Shown: positions 37,062 to 47,398 of the stretch, one piece after another
Layout of the letters: each line of letters begins with the position of its first letter
Position numbering within the stretch: position 1 is the stretch's first letter
Assembly: GCA_029255685.2 (NCBI GenBank)
Contig: CM055319.2
Coordinates: 22,724,247-22,788,246 of the forward strand
Source of the DNA: Silene conica
Lineage: Eukaryota > Streptophyta > Magnoliopsida > Caryophyllales > Caryophyllaceae
Direction of reading: 5' to 3'
Length of the DNA: 64,000 nt
Notes under the pieces: generated by a model
Seen by the model: only the letters and a program-made list of their open reading frames with translations
Database searches by the model: none
What the model was told of the DNA's origin: nothing
Program-made: the position numbers and the translations under genes

Positions 37062-38304
37062 TGTTAGGAAATGTTTCCTCAACAATAGTGCGATCACGTC
37101 AATGATAATAATCATTTTCAAAATCTTATGAAAAGAATATGCAAGGGATAATCCGATATTATATATATAATCAACTAATCAACATTAATCGGTAATGATT
37201 GACTGACTAGAGTTTGACATTACTGTCGTATGACGGTGGTGGCCAGTTGATCCCTTTAGGTCACACCTATAGGACAAACCCCTTAATTGACATTTTGATC
37301 AATCATATATGATACGAATTGATCGAATTCCTTAAAATCGAATATCGATAAAACAGAGGTTGAATCTTAACGTGAGATTTATATTTGAAATTGAAATGTG
37401 TCAATTGTCAAATGTTAATCGATATTTTTGAAAGATCGAAAATAGAATATGAATGGTTCATGGTTATAACGAACGTTGTATATCGTATTGACGATTATTA
37501 TAATAGCCATATATTGGGACGATAATTATGAATTACTAAAATAATTTGTTAAATATGATTTAATTAATTTAGAAATATTATTTATGTGATAAATATATTT
37601 TAAATTAATACAATTTAATTATGTCACATAAAATGTTACATGTTAACAAATTGTACAAATTACATTTGTAAAATGTTACAATATTAGCCGTGTAAGTAGG
37701 CATTGTAAGGTAATATTATGTGATAATTTTATCTTATAATTATCATGATTATGTTAAGTTTTGATATGACCTAACTCTATGCATGTGAGCATGACAAAGG
37801 GAATAAAACCCTTTCCCATGCCCTTGGTGTACACGACACCCCAACCCCAACCATCACTCCCTCTATATATGTGACTAGCTCACATTACATTAGTGGCCAA
37901 CCCTAATGCAAGTTTGATTTTCTAGTGTAAGAAATTAAAATACAAAACCTCTAAAAATATTATAACATAATATTTTAAACTACAATAGTTGTAGTATTTT
38001 AGTAGACTAATAAATAAATATTAGTTTACGGTTTTAAGGTAAAAACCGTTTTGTTCACCTAGTCCGTGTCCATCTCGGTTTGTTAAGGGTAAGTCTTGGG
38101 TGCAATTTGAAGGAGGCAATCTACGTTGGTTGCTCCTTGGAGGATCGTCCTTTGCACACTCGGACCGTATGTAAGGACCCTTTTCGTTATTATTCCGCAA
38201 GTTCATAGCATGCATAAGATCTAGTATATTAATGAGTTAATTTTTATATTTATTATTAGTAAGACAAATAATTTTTTTAAGTTAGTATGACTAAATTTCC
38301 ATCA
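37062..38304 (+). repeat. 3' LTR of the gag-only Copia
   Basis: 1243 bases, TGTTAGGAAATG... to ...TTTCCATCA, followed by the target duplication CTTCA. Uninterrupted, so it is the best reference copy of this LTR. Confidence 0.93.
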
Positions 38305-38309
38305 CTTCA

Positions 38310-39789
38310 GACCACCTATAAAATTTCTCCACATCCTCATGACTATTCTCAACACTACCATCCACAATCGTCTTCTCGTTATACTTCTGATGATCATCAT
38401 TCTCCTGATTATCATCAATCTCCCCACTATCCTCATTCTGCTCATTATTTGCATTCCCCCCATTCTCCTCATTCTGCTCATTATTCTCTTGTCGAGACAA
38501 CCTAAATCCATCTGCAATACCATCAACAACTGCAACTAGTTTAGAAACTGTTGCTGACGAAGGTAATTTGATGGAAGCTTGACTGGCAAGACTTTTGTAA
38601 TTCATGAAAGTATGACCAATGATTTTTGCTGAATTCACAAGCTTATTAACAAGCTCCACAGAACTGTTATGTTTAGAAATGCCAGGCGTAGCAGTTTCTT
38701 CTTCATGTTTTGATTGTTCAGATTTTCCAGATTGTTCGATCGTTCAGATTCTTGTTGTTCAGGTTGCCGAACAACAAGTTGCTGAACAAATGGTTTTGAT
38801 TTTTGTACTTGCTTAGTTGTTGGAAACCCAATAACAAGCAAAGGTTCATGTTGCCGACGGGTGACAATTGGAGGCTCAACAAAACCCCTGCCGAAAGTTC
38901 TCTCCTTGGAAGTTTTGTCATTTAATTCCTCCTTAATTCTCTTGGATATAGCATCTTTTGTCCAAGTGGATAACGTAGGAAATTGACGACTAACAATGCG
39001 GGATTTGAAGACACAACGGTCTAGATAAATGAAGACCAACAAAATAATCGGTCCACCAAACCAATTCTCTTTCAACTTTTTACTCACAAACTTTTCCTTT
39101 TGCTAACACTGAACTTGGTCAGCCAATTTCTTTTTGATAAAGTTGCACCAGTTGAAACTGGAGATCAACTCAGTCTTTACCAAACTTTTCAGCAGTTTCA
39201 AACTCACATTGTTCCATACAACACCGTCTAAGAGAGCAGAGAAAACATAAACGATGAAGTTGCGTTTGAAATCATCTCCTCCATCTCTTTGTGTAGTGAA
39301 CTTGAGTAGAACATGTTTGACTTCAATGGAATCAACGTCATATTGTTTACTGAACTTCTCCAAAGCAGATAAATAAAAGGGGCACTTATCTCCATTTGTC
39401 GCTTCAACAACAACATTAGGACCCATTGGTAATCCATGACAGAGATGTATATCCTCCTCTAAAATCGGAAGCTTCCCATCCAACAAACATCCTTTTATTG
39501 GGTCATAATTTGAAACTAGCCAATATGCTAAGTTTCCCGGAACAACATCCGTTTTAAGAAGTAAAAGAGACCCAAACCGCATTTCTTTAATAGCTTGAAT
39601 CTGCTCTTCTGATGGTGGACTATCTTCATTACGAATAAAGTTGTAAAGCCCAGCAGGAGACATCCGGGTCCTCAATGCCGGCAATCGCTCTTTATAGTTT
39701 CTTTTCTTTTTCGCGGCAGGTTCAATTATTTCACTAGTAGAAGTTGGTGGTTCCAATCGCTTCATATTAGCTTGCTTCATGTTATGCAT
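38310..39789 (-). pseudogene. DUF1985-like N-terminal region of the Ulp1-type transposon gene
   Basis: Minus-strand reading starts near 39789 (MHNMKQANMKRLEPP) and runs through MSPAGLYNFIRN, FGSLLLLKTDVVPGNLAYWL, LPILEEDIHLCHGLPMGP, then WFGGPIILLVFIYLDRCV and FPTLSTWTKDAISKRI. This order is characteristic of plant transposon proteins that pair a DUF1985-like or plant-mobile-like head with a C-terminal Ulp1 peptidase. There is one in-frame TAG near 39103 and an apparent frameshift near 38690-38710, after which the frame with ELVNKLVNSAKIIGHTFMN and an Asn/Glu-rich tract continues to 38310, where the Copia interrupts it. It continues at 17299. Not functional as it stands. Confidence 0.6.
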
Positions 39790-39804
39790 AAATGGTAGAA
39801 TTAA

Positions 39805-40500
39805 CGAATTAAGAAAATAAGTTTCACAAAATAAGGGCTTAGTTTCACAAAATAAACTTCTACTTTCACAGAAGAAGGGCTGAGATTCATAGAATAAGGA
39901 AAAGAAACTTAAACTGTGAAACAAGAAGCTTACATTGTGAAACCCAAACTCTTAGATTCACAGAATAAGGGCTTAGTTTCACAAAATAAGCTTCTAGTTT
40001 CACAGAAGAAGGGCTGAGATTCACAGAATAAGGAAAAAAAACTTAAACTGTGAAACAAGAAGCTTACATTGTGAAACCCAAACTCTTTGATTCAAAGAAT
40101 AAAGGCTTAGTATCACAAAATAAGCTTTTAGTTTCACAGAAAAAGGCTGAGATTCACAGAATAAGGAAAAGAAACTTAAACTGTGAAACAAGAAGCTTAC
40201 ATTGTGAAACCCAAACTCTTAGATTCACAGAATAAGGGTTTAGTTTTACAAAATAAGCTTCTAGTTTCATAGAATAAGGAAAATAAACTTAAACTGTGAA
40301 ACAAAAAGCTTACATTGTGAAACCCAAACTCTTAGATTCACGGAATAATGGCTTAGTTTCACAAAATAAGCTTATAGTTTCACAGAATAAGGGCTGAGAA
40401 TCACAGAATAAGTCTTCTTATATTGTGAATCCTAGGATCATAAATTGTGAAACTAGAAGCTTAACTTGTGAAACTAGAAGCAATTTTGGTGAATGCTAAG
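39805..40500. repeat. 21-bp minisatellite array
   Basis: Higher-order repeat of about 130-150 bases built of six to seven 21-bp units (GTTTCACAAAATAAGCTTCTA, TTCACAGAATAAGGGCTGAGA and so on), repeated four to five times, mostly opposite in orientation to the array at 15967. Its left end overlaps codons just upstream of the DUF1985-like start. Confidence 0.85.
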
Positions 40501-40519
40501 TGCTCTTATTATTTAATGA

Positions 40520-41541
40520 TTTAAAACGAGACAGGAAAGGGTTTAGGGTTGGATTAGGGGGATCCGCTACCACGGATCCCCCTAATCCAACCCTAAACCC
40601 TTCCCTTGTTTCTTAGTCGAACGACAGATAAGACTCCCTAGAGGGGGACGAGTGAACCCTTTTTTGGGGGACAAGTGAAAATATGGGGCCGGGTATTCAT
40701 AAACCTAAAACGGGACGGGAAAGGGTTTAGGGTTGGATTGGGGGGATCCGCTACCGTGGATCCCCTTAATCCAACTCTAAACCCTTCCCTTGCTTCTTAC
40801 TCAAACGACAGATAAGACACCCAAGAGGGGGAAAGGTGAACCCTTTTTTGGGGACAGGTGAAAATATGGGGCCGGGTATTCCTAAACCTAAAACGGGACG
40901 GGAAAGGGTTTAGGGTTGGATTAGGGGGATCCGCTACCGCGAATCCCCCTAATCCAACTCTAAACTCTTCCCTTGCTTCTTAGTCAAACGACAGATAAGA
41001 CACCCTAGAGGGGGACGGGTGAACCTTTTTTGGGGACGGGTGAAAATATGGGGCTGGGTATTCCTAAACCTAAAACGGGACAGGAAAGGGTTTAGGGTTG
41101 GATTAGAGGGATCCGCTACCGCGGATCCCCCTAATCCAACCCTAAACCCTTCCTTTTTTTCTTAGTCAAACGACAGATAAGACACCCTAGAGTGCGACGG
41201 GTGAACCCTTTTTTGGGGACGGGTGAAAATATGGGGCTGGGTATTCCTAAACCTAAAACGGGACAGGAAAGGGACGAGTGAACCCTTTTTTGGGGACGAG
41301 TGAAAATATGAGGTCGGGTACTCCTAAACCTAAAACGGGACGGGAAAGGGTTTAGGGTTGGATTAGGGGGATCCGCTACCGCGGATCCCCCTAATCCAAC
41401 CCTAAACCTTCCCTTGCTTCTTAGTCGAACGACAAATAAGACACCCTAAACAAAAAACGGGACGGGAAAGGATTTAGGATTGGATTAGGGGGATCCGCTA
41501 CCGCGGATTCCCCTAATCCAACCCTAAACCCTTCCCTTGCC
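40520..41541. repeat. 183-bp tandem array, each unit with a 28-bp-arm hairpin containing telomere-like sequence
   Basis: Hairpins start at about 40539, 40723, 40906, 41088, 41348 and 41470. Each arm includes GGGTTTAGGGTTGGATTAGG and GGGGGATCCG; the loop is CTACCA/CTACCG (6 bases). Spacing is 182-184 bases for the first four; one unit near 41223-41347 lacks the hairpin and the last is short. Between hairpins is a conserved spacer (CGACAGATAAGAC, GGGTGAACCCTTTTTTGGGG). Arms in one unit pair nearly perfectly. The array sits inside minisatellite sequence. Confidence 0.9.
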
Positions 41542-41554
41542 CGAGTCATTAACT

Positions 41555-42360
41555 CTGAAACTTAAACACTGAAACAAAAGAAGGTTACATTGTGAAACCC
41601 AAACTCTTAGATTCACATAATAAAGGATTAGTTTCACAATATAAACTTCTGGTTTCACATAATAAGGATTGAGAATCACAGAATAAGGAAAAGAAACTTA
41701 AACAGTGAAACAAGAAGCTTACATTGTGAAACCCAAACTCTTAGATTCACAGAATAGGGGATTAGTTTCACAATATAAGCTTCTAGTTTCACAGAATAAG
41801 GGCTGAGAATCATAAAATAAGGAAAAAGAAACTAACACTGAAACAAGAAGCTTACATTGTGAAACCCAAACTCTTAGATTCACATAATAGGGGATTAGTT
41901 TCACAATATAAGCTTCTAGGTTTACAGAATAAGGGCTGAGAATCACAGAATAAGGAAAAAGAAACTTACACTGAAACAAGAAGATTACATTGTGAAACCC
42001 AAAATCTTAGATTCATAGAATAGGGGATTAGTTTCACAATATAAGTTTCTAGTTTCACAGAATAAGGGCTGAGAATCACAGAATAAGGAAAAAAAAACTT
42101 GAACACTGAAACAAGAAGCTTACATTGTGAAACCCAAAATCCTAGATTCACAGAATAGGGGATTAGTTTCACAATGTAAGCTTCTAGTTTCACAGAATAA
42201 GGGCTGAGAATCACAGCATAAGTAAAAGAAACTTAAACACTGAAACAAGAAGTTTACATTGTGAAACCCAAACTCTTAGATTCACAGAATAGGGGAATAT
42301 TTTCACAACATAAGCTTCTAGTTCCACATAATAAGGAAAAGAAACTTAAAATATTAGATG
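41555..42360. repeat. 21-bp minisatellite array
   Basis: Five to six higher-order repeats of about 125-145 bases, each starting near GAAACAAGAAGCTTACATTG and including CCCAAACTCTTAGATTCACA. Reads open in one minus frame as a heptapeptide series (for example LFCETRS), because 21 is a multiple of three. Confidence 0.85.
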
Positions 42361-42667
42361 AGATTCACAAAAATAAAAATAAAAAGAAACTTGATTAATT
42401 AAAATGATCATTCATACATAGCTAGATAATTATACAAACAGGCTGGCTTGATAGATGTAATTACAAAAGAGCACTACAATGAAACTAAAACCGAACACAT
42501 TTAGGACAGCCACTAACATGGCAAAAACAAGCACTTAAATTCAGAGAAAAAGGACACATCAAACTTCAGTACTCCAAGTTTGCTAAGTCAGGAGGAGATG
42601 ATGATGATGATGTCATCCGAAATAACATATAGAATGCGAAGGTTTCTATTAGGCTATACACTTCTGG
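42361..42667. other. Stretch without a recognised feature
   Basis: About 300 bases between the minisatellite and the end of F-box copy B. It parallels 43740-43930 downstream of F-box copy A (shared CATAGCTAGATAATTATACAAA), so it belongs to the duplicated F-box segment as 3' untranslated or intron sequence. Confidence 0.5.
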
Positions 42668-43190
42668 CTATGATTCGAAAGACTTTATGAACTCATTAAC
42701 TTTTGCGATTTCATCAGCTTTGAGATCGCGTAGGTGTTCTCGTTGGAACGGATTTTTTTGTTGACGGTAATGCATGAGTCTCAACTCCATCCAATGTACG
42801 CTGGAAACACTTGAACCTTTTGTAGATGATTCTAGCACCCCTACGAATAATATGAACACCGTTGATGTCGTTTTGGTGCAGGGTAAGACGATATGCCATT
42901 TGAATGCGTGGCGCACGTGGATGAATAAGGAAAAGCTGACACCATTTTTTGCAAACCATTGCCATGTTTGCTTTATCGCCATTACTAAGTTGTTGAAATA
43001 TGTTATTAACTAAGTCTTGATCGTTGAGAACGGAATCTAATGGTGCTTGGTTACGGTTGCTAGTGAAGTTGATGGTCGTTAATGGATGGAACGGAAAACT
43101 CATATTCTGTTTTTTGGCATTAACGTAATCCTCTAAATCTGCTGCAACTTCATTGACTACCCACCCCTTGCACCAATCGACAATAACCAT
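42668..43190 (-). pseudogene. F-box-like protein, copy B
   Basis: Starts MVIVDWCKGWVVNEVAADL at 43190 after a plausible acceptor (TTACCAG near 43215). An F-box-like segment follows at about residues 55-100 (LVNNIFQQLSNGDKANMAMV, CKKWCQLFLIHP); such motifs usually bind SKP1 in SCF ubiquitin ligases. Then comes a basic segment (GVHIIRRGARIIYKRFKCF). The C-terminus, homologous to copy A (NPFQREHLRDLKADEI), is in another frame: one frameshift near 42775. 60-odd per cent similar to copy A by eye. The ligase role is an inference from a weak motif match; no substrate-binding repeats are present. Confidence 0.5.
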
Positions 43191-43269
43191 TTTTTGATAA
43201 ATAGAAACTGGTAATGAAAGCAGTACAAAACAGCACATCAATATCACATGGAAGTCTCGAATGTAGGAA

Positions 43270-43790
43270 AACAGGAAGATGCACATAATAAGGGCTTAGT
43301 TTCACAACATAAGCTTCTAGTTTCACAGAATAAGGGCTGAGAATCACAGAATAAGTAAAAGAAACTTAAACTGTGAAACAAAAGAAGCTTACATTGTGAA
43401 ACCCAAACTCTTAGATTCACATAATAAGGGCTTAGTTTCACAATATAAGCTTCTAATTTCACAGAATAAGGGCTGAGAATCACAGAATAAGCAAAAGAAA
43501 CTTAAACTGTGAAACAAGAAGCTTACATTGTGAAACCCAAACTCTTAGATTCACAAAATAGGGGCTTAGTTTCACAATATAAGCTTCTAGTTTCACAGAA
43601 AAAGGAAAAGAACACTGAAACAAGAAGCTTACATTGTGAAACCCAAACTCTTAGATTTCACAGAATAAGGGCTTAGTTTCACAATATAAGCTTCTAGCTT
43701 CACAGAATAAGGAAAATAAACTTAAGATATGGGATGAGATTCACAAAAACAGGCACTTAGATTCATAAAATAATAAGGAAAAGAAACTTG
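43270..43790. repeat. 21-bp minisatellite array between the F-box copies
   Basis: Three to four higher-order repeats of 125-145 bases, same composition as the array at 41555-42360. It and copy B look like one duplicated module (F-box exon plus array). Confidence 0.85.
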
Positions 43791-43934
43791 ATTAATTAAA
43801 AATTTCATTCATACATAGCTAGATAATTATACAAAAGGCTGGCTTGAAAAATGTAATTATAGAAGAGCACTACAAAAGACATTTAGGTCAGCCACTAACA
43901 TAGCAAAAAAGTGGTACAAAGTTGAGCAGCTGTG

Positions 43935-44534
43935 CTATATATCGACCAAGAAAGGTAAATCAAAATACGATAATTTTGCCCGAGTCATCAACTCTGTTGA
44001 AGTAGCAACTACTAAGTCAAGTTCTGGAGATGGCACATCTAAAATGTCAAGCAAATCTTGCGTTTGTTCGATTTCAGCATCAGTGAGATCTCTAAGGTGT
44101 TCACTTTGGAAAGGATTTTCACCTTGGAAATAATGTAGGAGTAATTTAGATCCCGAATCTTTAGTGATAAAGCACTTGCATCTTTTATAAATTATTCTAG
44201 AACCCCTACGAATGATTCTCACACCATTGACATCATTAATACGCAGAGAAATCCCATACGCAACTTGAATGAGAGGTGCACTAGGGTGTATGAGGAAAAG
44301 CTGAGACCAGTTCCGACAGACCAACGCCATGTTTGCCTTATCTTGGTTACACTTAAGTCGTTTGAAGATGTTATTCATTACATCTTGATTATTGAAAACA
44401 GCCAGTTGGGGTTGATAACGATTGTTAGTGAGCTCAACACTCCGTAAGGGAGCAAATGAGAATGTCATGACCTCTTTTTTTTCTCTTATGTAATTCTGGA
44501 CAAAATGTGCTTTATCTTCTGCATGAACATTCAT
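43935..44534 (-). CDS. F-box-like protein, copy A
   Basis: 199 residues open from MNVHAEDKAHFVQNYIREKK. F-box-like segment at about residues 45-85 (VMNNIFKRLKCNQDKANMAL, VCRNWSQLFLIHP), then GVRIIRRGSRIIYKRCKCF and HYFQGENPFQSEHLRDLTDA. Compared with copy B, the natural start would be a few codons further up, where this copy has an in-frame TAG (near 44550), so it is probably N-terminally shortened or uses the internal Met. It may be an exon of the larger minus-strand gene rather than a gene by itself. I do not know a named family for the part after the F-box. Confidence 0.5.
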   Translation of the reverse strand: MNVHAEDKAHFVQNYIREKKEVMTFSFAPLRSVELTNNRYQPQLAVFNNQDVMNNIFKRLKCNQDKANMALVCRNWSQLFLIHPSAPLIQVAYGISLRINDVNGVRIIRRGSRIIYKRCKCFITKDSGSKLLLHYFQGENPFQSEHLRDLTDAEIEQTQDLLDILDVPSPELDLVVATSTELMTRAKLSYFDLPFLVDI

Positions 44535-44639
44535 TACCCACCCCTTGCACTAGTTTTCCATAATTGACCAGAGGTAATGAAGGTTAAAACCAGAAAGTAA
44601 CCTACAAGCATTACAAATAGAATCAAAAAAGGAGAAATA

Positions 44640-44830
44640 AAAACTAGTAAGGAAAGAAGCCGTAAGATTCACAAAATAATAGAAAATAATAAGTTTCTTT
44701 TCCTTATTATGTGAATCTCAGCCCTTATTATGTGAATCTCAGCCCTTATTATGTGAATGTAAGAGTTTATATTGTGAAACTAATCCCCTATTCTGTGAAT
44801 CTAAGAGCTTCAACGTTAAAAAATGACCCT
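44640..44830 (+). repeat. 21-bp minisatellite, rightmost cluster
   Basis: About eight units, here in plus orientation (CCCTTATTATGTGAATCTCAG), so inverted relative to the adjoining arrays. Confidence 0.8.
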
Positions 44831-45411
44831 CGTAGAAGGTAGAACTATGGAAACCACTCAAAAGTATACATTAATCTTTATTAAAAACATTATTCACAGA
44901 TAATATATCATTATTAGCAATAAAACGTTAGGCAAAACTCTCCAAATGAGGTGCAGCTACTGTACACTTAAGCATCAACACGTTTAAAAGACGGAGTAGC
45001 TACTAAAATTTCCTCAAATCTTCGAAAATGAAACACGCATCCAAAGCACGACAACGAAATCACATTATACCGTACTCGATCAAGCATCTAAAACACTCTC
45101 AAAACTACTAAAATTAACTATGAAACAACATCGTAAGTTAGACTAAGAGGTTTATCCTCACAAACCTAGGTATTATAATCAGAATGGATTTCGTAATGAT
45201 ATTTTCATCAGAAACCTAGATTAAATGAAATTGATCATAACTAACCAAGAACAATAACAATAAACATTCAACTACGAGCATAATCGAGCAGAAAAATAGC
45301 AAAAAAAAACAAAAAAAAGAGCAAAAATCAGTAACTAAACTAATTAAATAAGTTGCTAACAAAAAATTTAACAGAATAATAAACAAAATCGAAATCTAGT
45401 TAAGAACATAC
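44831..45411. other. Probable first intron of the Ulp1/F-box unit
   Basis: AT-rich, with no ORF or repeat beyond an (A)n run near 45300. It starts (minus strand) at the donor TTC|GTATGT at 45411. Confidence 0.45.
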
Positions 45412-45483
45412 GAAGAAGCAGGAGGATGATGATAATGGCGGTTGCGCGTCGTCCGGGAAGAAGATGAGTCGAACCGTCGTCAT
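45412..45483 (-). CDS. Short first exon of the minus-strand unit
   Basis: ATG at 45483 opens 24 codons (MTTVRLIFFPDDAQPPLSSS) ending at a good donor, TGCTTCTTC|GTATGT. It is preceded by a CT-rich leader (45499-45531) and a promoter-like region, and followed by an intron. Its link to the F-box exons is by position only; which acceptor it joins is not clear. Confidence 0.4.
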
Positions 45484-45496
45484 GGAAGAAGATGAG

Positions 45497-45498
<2 letters not shown>

Positions 45499-45531
<33 letters not shown>
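45499..45531. repeat. (GA)n microsatellite in the 5' leader
   Basis: Roughly 16 GA repeats (CT on the transcribed strand) just upstream of the ATG, a common feature of plant 5' leaders. Confidence 0.9.
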
Positions 45532-45535
<4 letters not shown>

Positions 45536-45597
45536 TTTGTTTCCGTTGAATGAAAATGGAAAGACGAAAATGAGAATGAAGAGAGAGTGACAGTTTT

Positions 45598-45710
45598 TTT
45601 GGATATTATATATGGGACACGTGGCAAGATCTGGTGCAATTCAATTATTTACATCCAACGGCTTAGAAAGGATCCAACGGCCTCACCCTAAGAGGGGTGC
45701 CTCACGTGAT
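45598..45710 (-). promoter_or_regulatory. Candidate promoter of the minus-strand unit
   Basis: On the minus strand, TATATAATATCC at about 45613-45602 is a TATA box with the ATG 120 bases on. G-boxes (CACGTG) lie at 45618-45623 and 45703-45708. A doubled GGATCCAACGGC / GATGTAAATAATTG region at 45645-45685 lies between. The unit seems to end in the TA microsatellite at 45719. Confidence 0.5.
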
Positions 45711-45715
45711 TCGGT

Positions 45716-45718
<3 letters not shown>

Positions 45719-45749
<31 letters not shown>
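45719..45749. repeat. (TA)n microsatellite
   Basis: About 15 TA repeats, directly flanking the inverted-repeat element that starts at 45750. Confidence 0.95.
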
Positions 45750-45752
<3 letters not shown>

Positions 45753-46908
45753 TAAATTAACAAAAACTGCCTTCAATATACCACTTTTCAAAATTAACTC
45801 CCTTATGAAAACTTTTTAATTTTTTACCCCCAAAAGATACACTATGAATACAATTTACACCCCAAGTGAGTTTTCGTTGAAAAATATTAAAATATGACCG
45901 ATTTACCCTTACTATTGTTCTAACCTAAGAACTTCCTTTGACTCTTCATTTCACAAACGACATCCCATTCACCCCCCAGTAACTTTTCAAACATCATTCA
46001 CCCCCTCAATAATTTTTCCTCTTCAATTTACTAAGCTTTCTCAGTAATTTCAATTTGTCAGATTTTATACCGTGAGGATTCCATCTTGGTTTCAATTCCA
46101 TTCACCCCCAGTACCAGATCAGCCATGGACTTGGATTATGCGCACTATATGTGATTAATTAATTCATTATGGATATAAAGTCAACAAATATCTCCTAAAA
46201 TTGCTAATTCAATTTCATTAACCGGAATTGTACTGTGGCATTATTCAAGTCAGCTCCTGAGCCTTTTGTTGACATGAACCGCATCCGCATTCGATAATAA
46301 CATGTGCTAGAGATGAGAAAAAACCTACCTAAGTCTATTGGAATTTGTATATTTGTGAATTCTTTTGTGTAAACTCGAAATACGCTTGGTTAAATAAGGA
46401 GTTTATGAATGCTACTTATTTTTCTATAGAATTGAAACCAGAAAGCAAAGAATGACAAAAATATTCTAAGAATGATAAAATGGATATTCACAGTTTTTTT
46501 GATGCATCGGAACTGTAGCTATTAGGATTTCAAGACGCAAAATACTAATAAGAAAACCAAGGAAAATGCAAATCAAGAAGACAAACTGAAATTAGGAAGT
46601 AAGTGTATGAATATGAAGATGAATGTAAAAAATAAGAAAGAAGATGCTGAAATTGGGGTGAGGTAAAATAATTGAAAGAAGATGAAATTGGGTAAAAATA
46701 TGAAAGAAAGACCAGAAGGGCAAAATCTTCCAAAAAAATCAACTAAATCAAGAATATTCTATTTTTGACGGAATATGCTCCATTTCCGTCATTTGGGGTG
46801 TAAATTGTAATCAGAGTGTATCTTATTGGGGTAAAAAATTAAAAAGTTTTCATAAGGGAGTTAATTTTGAAAAGTGGTATATTGAAGGGAGTTTTTGTTA
46901 ATTTACTC
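45750..46908. mobile_element. Non-autonomous inverted-repeat DNA element, 1.16 kb
   Basis: Terminal inverted repeats of about 115 bases (left GAGTAAATTAACAAAAACTG; right end TTGTTAATTTACTC) match with few differences. Flanked on both sides by TA repeats, so the target duplication cannot be read; long inverted repeats suggest a Mutator-type or foldback element. No transposase. The interior has no convincing coding sequence. Confidence 0.85.
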
Positions 46909-46941
46909 TATATATGTATATATGTATATATGTATATATGG
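46909..46941. repeat. (TATATATG)n microsatellite
   Basis: TA/TG-rich tandem repeat joining two inverted-repeat elements. Confidence 0.85.
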
Positions 46942-47325
46942 ACTTGGGATCCGGTGAGAACCACCTTACAATGAGAACCTTGTGAGAACTCGACCTTACG
47001 GACTTTTTTTTAAAAATTAATAACATAATTGGATTCGGCATGACATTTTATAGCTAGAGAACATATTTTTTTGTCTAGAAAATAAATACTAGTGACGGAA
47101 ATAGAGGTGAGATACGTTTTATTTATTTGCATGCACCTACTATCTATTTTTTCGTACCTATCATTTTTCCGCCACTAGTATTTATTTTCTAGACCAAGAA
47201 ATATGTTCTCTGGCCATAAAATTCCATGCCGAATCCAATTATGTCATTAATTTTTAAAAAAACACTCCGTAAGGAAGAGTTCTCACCGGTTTTCATTGTA
47301 AGGTGGTTCTCATCGGATCCCAACC
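46942..47325. mobile_element. Foldback MITE
   Basis: Nearly the whole 384 bases fold on themselves: the left arm (GGGATCCGGTGAGAACCACC through CATAATTGGATTCGGCATG) is mirrored by the right arm (GGTGGTTCTCATCGGATCCC). Arms of about 175 bases. TA-rich microsatellites on both sides. Confidence 0.85.
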
Positions 47326-47328
47326 CTG

Positions 47329-47330
47329 TA

Positions 47331-47394
<64 letters not shown>
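47329..47394. repeat. (TA)n microsatellite, about 60 bases
   Basis: Pure TA for about 55 bases between two related MITEs. Confidence 0.95.

Positions 47395-47398
<4 letters not shown>

Larger units (their letters stand above)
17300..38304 (+). mobile_element. Copia-type, gag-only (non-autonomous) LTR retrotransposon carrying nested insertions
   Basis: LTRs TGTTGGAAATGTGTCC... (17300) and TGTTAGGAAATG... to TTTCCATCA (38304), flanked by a perfect 5-bp target duplication CTTCA at 17295-17299 and 38305-38309. The primer site is TGGTATCAGAGC at 30545-30556, and the polypurine tract AATTGGGAGA at 37051-37060 abuts the 3' LTR. The only recognisable coding region is a Copia gag with a zinc knuckle (33701-34620); I see no protease, integrase or reverse transcriptase, as in the TR-GAG class of non-autonomous elements. 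Without insertions it is about 8.2 kb. It holds an Athila in its 5' LTR and a LINE tail in its leader. LTRs differ by a few per cent by eye. Gag has about two breaks. Confidence 0.88.

Noticed and set aside
40520-41541. CRISPR-like regular repeats
   Set aside because: Units are 183 bp with conserved spacers and long hairpins, in plant DNA; a tandem satellite, not repeat-spacer.
40520-41541. Interstitial telomere
   Set aside because: Only one or two TTTAGGG-type repeats per arm and in inverted pairs, not a head-to-tail telomere tract.
41719-43483. Minus-strand small proteins rich in SVKLEAYIVKL or FCETxxL
   Set aside because: They are translations of the 21-bp minisatellite with no other coding evidence.
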